A DNA stretch of 6,036 nt from an uncultured Bacteroidota bacterium (lineage in GTDB: Bacteria > Bacteroidota > Bacteroidia > Chitinophagales > Chitinophagaceae). The stretch is taken from positions 1-6,036 of the forward strand of contig CAMLGR010000210.1 in assembly GCA_946479615.1 (NCBI GenBank), written 5' to 3'. Of this stretch, positions 1 through 5,294 are shown piece by piece. Below the pieces are notes generated by a model that saw only the letters and a list, made by a program, of their open reading frames with translations, had not been told where the DNA came from and did no database searches. A program made the translations under genes and the position numbers. Within the stretch, counting starts at the first letter, position 1. Every line of letters starts with the position of its first letter.

Positions 1-1276
1 GATCATCACCAACCCGGCCAATCTTCCCGGTGGTTCACAGCCTGCTATTGATCAGGATTATATTACTGACAGGTTAATGCAGCAGATCCAGGCCTCTTAT
101 TTATTCAGCACAAAATTATCAGCCAACCTGCTGGGTTCTTATACACATTTCACAAGACAGGTTTATTCAACCTTGTATTATCCTAATGGTGATGTGCGCG
201 TAGCAACGGCACCGGGATTGCAAAGCATCTCCACTTTTAACGGGTTGACCGTTCGCGGTTCTGCCGTGTACAGGCCAAGTAATATTGTTTCTTTTCAACC
301 CGGTATCGATGTAAATTCAGAAAGCGGTGAAGGAGAAAGAATAAAAATAGGTACACAACGCATTACTGATTATGCCTTTTTCCTTACTTCAGAGATCACG
401 CCTTCTTCCAGGATCAATATCAGGCCCGGTATCCGCTTTGTGAAAAATTCAGTGTATGATGCTCCGCCGGTGATCCCTTCCATAAACATGAAATTTTCAC
501 TGGCAAAGGATCTAGATCTGCGATTGGCTTATGCGCGCGGGTTCAGGGCTCCTTCACTGCGTGAATTGTATTATGACTTCTTCGATGCCAATCACAGTAT
601 AAAAGGTAATCCTGACCTGCAATCCGAGCATTCCAACAGCTATACAGGTTCCTTAACCTGGAACACGTTAAGAACATCGGATCTTACTTTTAAAACCATA
701 CTAAGCGGTTTTTTAAATAATGTAAGCAACATGATCGGTTTTGCAGGTGATGCCAATAATCCTGCTATTACTACCTACGTGAATATTGCCAAATACAAAT
801 CGCGCGGTGTTTCATTGACTGGTAACCTGAATTATAAGAACCTCGAGGCTTCTCTTGGTTTTGGGTATACCGGCCGGTTCAATGATTATTCAGAAGTCGA
901 TAAGGAACTGCCTTCTTTCAAATGGTCGGCAGAGATCAATTCCATCATTTCCTACTCAATACCCGGGATCGGGATGGATCTGAACCTGTATTACAAATTC
1001 ACCGGTAAACTTCCTTATTACCAGGAAGCAGTCGTGAATAACCAGGATGTGATCAGGCTGGTAGAAACAGAAGGATATCATTGGGCCGACCTGACAGTTA
1101 ACAAAAAACTGTTGAAAGTATTAACGCTGAATGCAGGTATCCGCAATCTTTTCGATGTAACAAGTGTGACCAGTACCGCTATTGCGAGTGGCGTACATTC
1201 CAGTACAGGACCCAGCCCGATCGGATCAGGCCGCTCGTATTTCCTGGGATTGGCATTTGACTGGACAAAAAAATAA
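1..1276 (+). CDS. TonB-dependent outer-membrane receptor, probable haem/haemoglobin receptor (HmuR-like), C-terminal part
   Basis: This is the C-terminal part of an outer-membrane beta-barrel that imports a ligand using TonB energy. The frame is open from base 2 to the TAA at 1274-1276 (about 424 residues), so the ATG at 77 is internal and the signal peptide, plug and first barrel strands lie outside the window. Alternating aromatic/polar strands run throughout, with the usual late motif GIRNLFDV (about 1136-1159) and a last strand FLGLAFDW. The haem-receptor signature is visible: FRAP at 542-553, a histidine (CAC) at 593-595, and NPDL at 608-619. In HemR/HmuR-type receptors a conserved His between the FRAP and NPDL/NPNL boxes is needed for haem use. 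FRAP alone is common in other receptors, so the haem call rests on the His-NPDL context plus the HmuY-like gene 34 nt downstream. The two genes are probably co-transcribed. TonB-receptor identity is near certain; haem specificity is likely. Confidence 0.9.
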   Translation, partial: IITNPANLPGGSQPAIDQDYITDRLMQQIQASYLFSTKLSANLLGSYTHFTRQVYSTLYYPNGDVRVATAPGLQSISTFNGLTVRGSAVYRPSNIVSFQPGIDVNSESGEGERIKIGTQRITDYAFFLTSEITPSSRINIRPGIRFVKNSVYDAPPVIPSINMKFSLAKDLDLRLAYARGFRAPSLRELYYDFFDANHSIKGNPDLQSEHSNSYTGSLTWNTLRTSDLTFKTILSGFLNNVSNMIGFAGDANNPAITTYVNIAKYKSRGVSLTGNLNYKNLEASLGFGYTGRFNDYSEVDKELPSFKWSAEINSIISYSIPGIGMDLNLYYKFTGKLPYYQEAVVNNQDVIRLVETEGYHWADLTVNKKLLKVLTLNAGIRNLFDVTSVTSTAIASGVHSSTGPSPIGSGRSYFLGLAFDWTKK

Positions 1277-1310
1277 AGCAAATATTTTTTTCTAAATATA
1301 TAAACCACGA

Positions 1311-2723
1311 ATGATGAAACTAAAATTGATGAAAGGAGTGATGTTGTCTCTCGCAGTGATCGTAGCAGTAACGGCCTGTCGCAAAAAAGATGCGCCATTA
1401 CCGGATGTAACTGCACAATTTGAATCCAGCGAACAGGGACTTACCGCTGCTGAAAACAGCAAGGCCATAAAAGTGGTCCTGTCAAGACCCGCAAGCGCTA
1501 CTATTCCTATTACTATATCGGTGACACCAACTGCCGGCGTTGATTACGGAACGGATTTTACCACAACCCCTGAAACCGTAGCAGGTGTTATCACCCTGAA
1601 TGTGTTAAGCGGAAGCAGTGAAGGAACTATTACCCTTAACAAAGCACCGGGTGGTGCGTTCTTCCCCGAGGATAATATCGTTTTCAAAATTACTTCTACC
1701 GGTACGCCTGTGATCATTGGTTCCAGCAATACCGAATTCAAATTGAAGTTTTCCGAGATCATTTCTACCGGATCAAGCATTACCGGCCAGGGTGGCGGCG
1801 CTACTTATGGCAACAAGGTATTCTTCGACCTTAGCGGTAACAGCCAGTTAGCTGTACAACGTACCAAATGGGATCTTGGTTTTTATACCGGCGCAGATGA
1901 TTGGAGAGTGATCCTGAACTCCTCTACAGCTATGATGGCAAAAGAAATCGCCAAGAACGATCTGAATGCCGTAACAGCAGCCGATACGGTAGGGTTTTCT
2001 TCGTTGGTATTCTTCGATCAAAATGACCCTACACCGCTTCAGCTTCCTTTTATCGATTACCCGAATGGTGACCTTACCCGTACAGCTATTGCTGCTGTTT
2101 CGGCAACAGCTACCGATAATAAAGTGTACATCATCAACCGCGGTACCGGTATCGGTTCACCCGCACCGGCAAGAGGCTGGAAAAAGATCCGCATCATCCG
2201 TAATGCAACCGGCGGCTATACATTGCAGCATGCAGATATCGCTGCTACTACATTCACCTCAATTGATATCCCGAAAGATGCCGCTTATTTCTTTAAATAT
2301 GCATCCTTTGAGAATGGCCTGGTAGATGTAGAACCAACTGCCAAGAAATGGGATTTTGCATGGACTTATTTCTCCAATGCAACCAACTTCGGTAGCGGTG
2401 ATTCACCGTACACTTACCAGGACTTTATCCTGCAATACAGGAACGTACAGGTAGCCAAAGTGCTTGTTACCACTAAATCGTATGACAGTTTTGGTGAAGC
2501 TGACTTAGCAGGCCTTACCTTCTCCTCCAGCCAGAATACGATTGGCTCCAGCTGGCGCGCAGGTGGTGGACCTACTACCCAACCTTCCGTATTGACTACT
2601 CTTTATTACATTGTAAAGGATGGCGACAACAATTACTACAAGGTTAAATTCACGGCGATGACCCAGAATGCCGAAAGAGGATTCCCTGCTTTCGACTTCG
2701 CACTGGTGAAAAAAGGAAGCTGA
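1311..2723 (+). CDS. hmuY: HmuY-like haem-binding lipoprotein with N-terminal Calx-beta-like domain
   Basis: This is a predicted surface lipoprotein that would bind haem and pass it to the upstream receptor, as HmuY does for HmuR in Porphyromonas gingivalis. Residues 1-22 form a lipoprotein signal (basic start, hydrophobic core, lipobox VTAC) with the lipidated cysteine at residue 23, followed by RKKD. Residues about 35-150 look like a Calx-beta/immunoglobulin-type beta domain (a GVDYGTDF stretch at 76-83, PEDNIVFKI at 119-127). Residues about 160-470 resemble the HmuY fold, with WDLGF at 187-191 and a second WDFAW at 347-351. At 470 residues it is about twice the size of classical HmuY (roughly 216). 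The protein has one histidine (H307), so the bis-His haem ligation of P. gingivalis HmuY cannot be conserved; M208/M209 and M450 are alternative ligand candidates. The start at 1311 is followed by in-frame ATGs at 1314 and 1329, which would still leave a signal peptide. It ends in tandem stops TGA-TAA just before a terminator. The family call is from sequence style. Confidence 0.78.
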   Translation: MMKLKLMKGVMLSLAVIVAVTACRKKDAPLPDVTAQFESSEQGLTAAENSKAIKVVLSRPASATIPITISVTPTAGVDYGTDFTTTPETVAGVITLNVLSGSSEGTITLNKAPGGAFFPEDNIVFKITSTGTPVIIGSSNTEFKLKFSEIISTGSSITGQGGGATYGNKVFFDLSGNSQLAVQRTKWDLGFYTGADDWRVILNSSTAMMAKEIAKNDLNAVTAADTVGFSSLVFFDQNDPTPLQLPFIDYPNGDLTRTAIAAVSATATDNKVYIINRGTGIGSPAPARGWKKIRIIRNATGGYTLQHADIAATTFTSIDIPKDAAYFFKYASFENGLVDVEPTAKKWDFAWTYFSNATNFGSGDSPYTYQDFILQYRNVQVAKVLVTTKSYDSFGEADLAGLTFSSSQNTIGSSWRAGGGPTTQPSVLTTLYYIVKDGDNNYYKVKFTAMTQNAERGFPAFDFALVKKGS

Positions 2724-2746
2724 TAAACTAACTTATTAGATATCAG

Positions 2747-2781
2747 GCCCTTGCCATATCAGGCAGGGGCTTTTTCTTTTT
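2747..2781 (+). terminator. Rho-independent terminator after the receptor/HmuY operon
   Basis: A 9-bp stem (GCCCTTGCC at 2747-2755 with GGCAGGGGC at 2762-2770, one G-U pair) closes a 6-nt loop, ATATCA, and is followed at once by TTTTTCTTTTT (2771-2781). It begins 24 nt after the HmuY-like stop codon. It should end transcription of the receptor/lipoprotein operon, so the DUF6607-like gene downstream probably has its own promoter in 2782-2858, unless readthrough occurs. Confidence 0.9.
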
Positions 2782-2858
2782 GCGCAACCTTGTTTTACCG
2801 ATTCCGTAAACCTTTGTCACGTTTCAGTCGTTGTTTTGTCAGCAAATTGTAAAACGAT

Positions 2859-3809
2859 ATGAAGAGAATATATGGAATAATAGCTGCCCTGGCTTTTTCG
2901 GCAGCAATAAGTGCGCAGACAACTAAAACCACAGCCGCTACCGGTAAACAAAATGTAGACAAACTGTGTGGTTGCTTTGATGTGGAATTCAAATATGCAG
3001 AAACCTTTTCGCCGGATAAAGATTATAAATATCATGACAGGGAAGAGATCAGTGGTGGTACCGAACTGATCTTCCCGGTAGAAACCAGTGATAAAAGGAT
3101 TGTAATGCAACACCTGCTGGTAGTGACAGATGATATTATTGTAAAACACTGGCGCGAAACCTGGACCTATGAAGATCCTACGATCTGGAAATTCAATGGG
3201 AACAATGTATGGACAAAAGAACAACAACCTGCCGCTGCAGTAAAAGGCAAATGGACACAAGCTGTTTGGGAAGTCAGTGACGCACCACGCTACCAGGGAG
3301 TAAGTGATTGGATCACTACCGACAACAAAACATCCTGGGAGAATACAACAGATGCCCCCTTGCCCCGCCGTGAATATTCTGTGAGAAGCGATTATAATAT
3401 CCTGAAAAGAAATAATCGTATTGTTCTCACCCCTGATGGATGGTCACACGAACAAAACAACCAGAAGATCATCCGCAAAGATGGTACTGATAAATTGCTC
3501 GTGGAAGAAAGAGGGCTCAATACCTATAAAAGAATTGAAGACAGTAAATGCGCTGCTGCTAAAGTGTATTGGGAAAAAAATAAAACCTACTGGACCAAAG
3601 TAAGAACCACCTGGGAATCTTACCTGGCTACACACAATACAGTAGAACTAAAAGACAAGATCGATGGTAAGGTGTTACACGATAACCTGTTTGCGCAAGC
3701 TAAAGATTTTGCCGATGGAAAAATAAAAGCTACAGATATCGATGCGCAGATCAAAAAAACGATCGATGAGTATTTGGGGAAAAGCAATGATGTAGCAGGA
3801 GTACACTAA
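2859..3809 (+). CDS. DUF6607-like exported protein of unknown function
   Basis: The function is not known. Residues 1-19 are a signal peptide (MKR start, hydrophobic stretch, ISA-QTT cleavage site) without a lipobox cysteine, so a periplasmic or otherwise exported location is predicted. The mature protein of about 297 residues opens with an LCGCF motif (C37, C39), then a conserved-looking core with KYAETFSPDKDY (45-56), KHWRETW (96-102), SWENTTDAPLPRREY (159-173) and GWSHEQN (194-200). I recognise this motif set from memory as the DUF6607 family of Bacteroidota and some proteobacteria; no search was run. Composition is striking: 12 tryptophans, seven histidines and three cysteines. Residues 232-306 are charged and probably helical. 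It sits between the haem-uptake pair and the haem oxygenase, which suggests an envelope role in haem or iron handling, but this is guilt by association. The ATG at 2859 is the only start that preserves the signal peptide; no Shine-Dalgarno is seen. Confidence 0.85.
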   Translation: MKRIYGIIAALAFSAAISAQTTKTTAATGKQNVDKLCGCFDVEFKYAETFSPDKDYKYHDREEISGGTELIFPVETSDKRIVMQHLLVVTDDIIVKHWRETWTYEDPTIWKFNGNNVWTKEQQPAAAVKGKWTQAVWEVSDAPRYQGVSDWITTDNKTSWENTTDAPLPRREYSVRSDYNILKRNNRIVLTPDGWSHEQNNQKIIRKDGTDKLLVEERGLNTYKRIEDSKCAAAKVYWEKNKTYWTKVRTTWESYLATHNTVELKDKIDGKVLHDNLFAQAKDFADGKIKATDIDAQIKKTIDEYLGKSNDVAGVH

Positions 3810-3822
3810 GAAATTATAAATT

Positions 3823-3880
3823 CAAAAGTAAAAAGTCAAAATTCAAAACATCCTTTTTGAATTTTGACTTTTTACTTTTG
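3823..3880. repeat. 26-bp perfect inverted repeat, AT-rich hairpin
   Basis: The arms at 3823-3848 and 3855-3880 are exact reverse complements over 26 bp and are separated by the 6-nt loop CATCCT. The arms are built from short A-rich words (CAAAAGT, AAAAAGTC, AAAATTC). The structure lies 13 nt after the DUF6607-like stop and ends 30 nt before the haem oxygenase start. It could be a terminator, an RNA-stabilising hairpin, or a copy of a dispersed intergenic repeat. The length and perfection exceed a typical intrinsic terminator, and there is no clean T-run after the stem, although the right arm itself is T-rich. Confidence 0.93.
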
Positions 3881-3910
3881 GAATACCAGGATACCGTTAA
3901 ATAATAAATC

Positions 3911-4468
3911 ATGTTGTCTGTTATTCTGAAAGAACAAACCAGGCCGGCTCACCAGGCATTGGAAGCAATTGTGGTAAAACGTATCAAATCGATCCGTGAT
4001 AAGGAACAATATATACAGCTGCTGCATAAATTCTATGGGTTTCACCGGCCGATGGAAATCCGGTTCGATGAATTTTTAAATGACAATAATCTTCCAAAAT
4101 ATTCCCAACGGCGCAGAGCCGGTCTTATATTGAATGATCTTCACAACCTGGGTGTTGCTGGCGCTCCTGCTGTGATGGCGGATATACCGCTAATCGATAC
4201 AACAGCTCGCGCCTTCGGCGGATTTTATGTGCTTGAAGGGTCCACCATGGGCGGTTCCATAGTAGCCGGTATGCTGATCAAATATGCAGGATTGTCAACC
4301 GATACTACTTCCTTCTTCAATGTATATGGTGAAAATAAAAATGAAATGTGGCAGGCATTCAAACAACAAATGGACGCTGATTTTCTGACACCAGCCTTAC
4401 AACAGGAGGTGATCAGTGCCGCCAATGATACATTTACCTCTTTACGTGAATGGATGCTAAAAGATTAG
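3911..4468 (+). CDS. hemO: Biliverdin-producing haem oxygenase (HemO/BphO type)
   Basis: This is a cytoplasmic enzyme that opens haem with O2 and reductant to biliverdin, Fe2+ and CO. It is 185 residues, close to the usual size of bacterial HemO/BphO proteins, with no signal peptide. The proximal-ligand helix is visible as TRPAHQALE with H14 as the axial ligand. The distal helix carries FYVLEGSTMGGS (105-116), whose glycine-rich GSxxGG segment is the family hallmark, followed by SFFNVYGENKNEMW (134-147), which matches the family's FF..YG...W region. The start is ATG 3911 after an A/T-rich leader; it puts H14 at the expected distance from the N-terminus. Upstream genes predict supply of haem. 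The convergent kinase/receiver operon suggests that the product biliverdin may also serve as a photoreceptor chromophore. Which meso position is cleaved cannot be read from the sequence. Confidence 0.93.
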   Translation: MLSVILKEQTRPAHQALEAIVVKRIKSIRDKEQYIQLLHKFYGFHRPMEIRFDEFLNDNNLPKYSQRRRAGLILNDLHNLGVAGAPAVMADIPLIDTTARAFGGFYVLEGSTMGGSIVAGMLIKYAGLSTDTTSFFNVYGENKNEMWQAFKQQMDADFLTPALQQEVISAANDTFTSLREWMLKD

Positions 4469-4470
4469 AC

Positions 4471-4510
4471 CCTCCGTGGCCACGGAGGAGACACACAGAG
4501 GGCCACAGAG
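4471..4510. repeat. 18-bp perfect palindrome plus CAC(A/G)GAG repeats in the convergent gap
   Basis: Bases 4471-4488 (CCTCCGTGGCCACGGAGG) read the same on both strands. The near-identical words GGCCACGGAG (4478-4487) and GGCCACAGAG (4501-4510) differ at one base, and a further CACAGAG lies at 4494-4500. The block occupies almost all of the 43 nt between the stop of the haem oxygenase and the stop of the convergent receiver gene. It is much richer in G+C than the surrounding DNA. It may act as a two-way transcription barrier or be one copy of a dispersed intergenic repeat; it lacks a U-tract and has no unpaired loop. Confidence 0.88.
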
Positions 4511-4511
4511 A

Positions 4512-4880
4512 TTATACTCCTGATGGTTCAAGGATTCTTGATAAATACTCCCTGATCTCATGTATGCTCGATGGTTTTTTGATAAAACCGGCCGCCCTTG
4601 CATCTATCGAGATCTTTTCTATTTCATCATGTGCAGAATGAAGGATCACAGGAATATTATTCATGTGTCTTAATGTTTTATTGATGATCTCCAGGCTGGT
4701 CTTGTTACCAATAAAATGATCGATCAGGATAACATCGGGTTTAAACTCACTTAAATCCTTTTCAAGATTCTCCGTATCTATTTTGGTCAGCAATATATAC
4801 CGGGTACCCAGGATGCGCTGCAGCAGGTCCAGTATCTCTGCATCATCGTCGAGAATCAATATTTTTTTAATTGAATCCAT
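4512..4880 (-). CDS. Single-domain response regulator (receiver only)
   Basis: This is a CheY-like phosphoacceptor of 122 residues with no output domain. The acidic pocket is D11-D13 (LDDD), the phosphoacceptor is D54 in VILIDHF, the switch hydroxyl is S82 in ILHSAHD, and the conserved lysine precedes proline at K102-P103. All residues needed for phosphorylation are present. It is the last gene of the - strand operon, starting 12 nt after the stop of the other receiver. The segment after D54 (HFIGNKTSLEI) lacks the usual DxxMPxxxG pattern, so it is a divergent receiver and may take phosphate from, or compete with, a different partner. It could act by protein-protein contact or as a phosphate sink. 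The partner kinase is inferred only from the operon. Confidence 0.93.
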   Translation of the reverse strand: MDSIKKILILDDDAEILDLLQRILGTRYILLTKIDTENLEKDLSEFKPDVILIDHFIGNKTSLEIINKTLRHMNNIPVILHSAHDEIEKISIDARAAGFIKKPSSIHEIREYLSRILEPSGV

Positions 4881-4892
4881 AGTGTTTGCAGC

Positions 4893-5294
4893 TTATGCCA
4901 CATTGTGTTTTAGCCAGAAATTGAACGTTACTTCGAGTACTTCTTTCAGCGAATTCAGGCTGTCTGGTTTGATCAGGTAGGCATTCGCTCCAAATTCATA
5001 TGATTTCTTGATATCATTATCATCATCCGAGGAGGTAAACATAATGACAGGAATATGTTTGTAAGTTGTTTTTGTTCTTACGTGCTGCAATAATTCAAAG
5101 CCATTCATACCCGGGAGATTGATATCCAGCAGGATCATTTCCGGTTCAAAATCTTTCTCTTCTTCCAGTAATTTGATGGCAGAAGCTCCGTCTTCAGATG
5201 TCTTAAAATGATAATCACCCAGTTTATTCACAATCCTGTTAAAAAACGTGACCGCATCCTGGTTATCCTCTACGTAAAGTATGTTCTTCGGCAT
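4893..5294 (-). CDS. Single-domain response regulator, Rcp1-like (phytochrome-type receiver)
   Basis: This is a receiver-only protein of 133 residues that should accept phosphate from the kinase encoded directly upstream. It shows the acidic pair E9-D10 (YVEDN), the phosphoacceptor D57 in ILLDINLPGMNGFELL, T87 in IMFTSSDD, and K109-P110. The intact LPGMNGFELL loop and the aromatic C-terminal helix (VTFNFWL) resemble the Rcp1-type receivers that accompany cyanobacterial and bacterial phytochromes; this resemblance is by eye. Its ATG (5292-5294) lies inside the kinase gene, giving a 32-nt overlap in another frame, which points to translational coupling and a fixed kinase:receiver ratio. There is no DNA-binding domain, so output must go through a further partner. 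Confidence 0.95.
   Translation of the reverse strand: MPKNILYVEDNQDAVTFFNRIVNKLGDYHFKTSEDGASAIKLLEEEKDFEPEMILLDINLPGMNGFELLQHVRTKTTYKHIPVIMFTSSDDDNDIKKSYEFGANAYLIKPDSLNSLKEVLEVTFNFWLKHNVA

Noticed and set aside
77..79. ATG at 77 as the start of the receptor gene
   Set aside because: The frame is open back to the window edge with barrel-like sequence, and a receptor starting here would lack a signal peptide and plug; this is an internal methionine.
1277..1310. Terminator or promoter between the receptor and HmuY-like genes
   Set aside because: The 34-nt A/T-rich gap has no stem followed by a T-run and no convincing promoter boxes, so co-transcription is the simpler reading.
1078..1416. 112-residue reading frame on the - strand
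   Set aside because: It spans the junction of two well-supported + strand genes and has no coding features of its own.
2023..2325. 100-residue reading frame on the + strand inside the HmuY-like gene
   Set aside because: Out-of-frame shadow with biased composition (His, Leu, Ser, Gln) and no recognisable domain.
2786..2840. Possible Bacteroidota-type promoter (TTG at 2790-2792, TAAACCTTTG at 2807-2816; TTGTTTTG at 2831-2838)
   Set aside because: Neither candidate matches TAnnTTTG exactly with a -33 box at the usual spacing; a promoter is expected here because of the terminator upstream, but I cannot place it.
2817..3260. 147-residue reading frame on the - strand
   Set aside because: It lies antisense to the DUF6607-like gene, is rich in Cys/Phe/Tyr with no family resemblance, and the + strand frame has a signal peptide and recognisable motifs.
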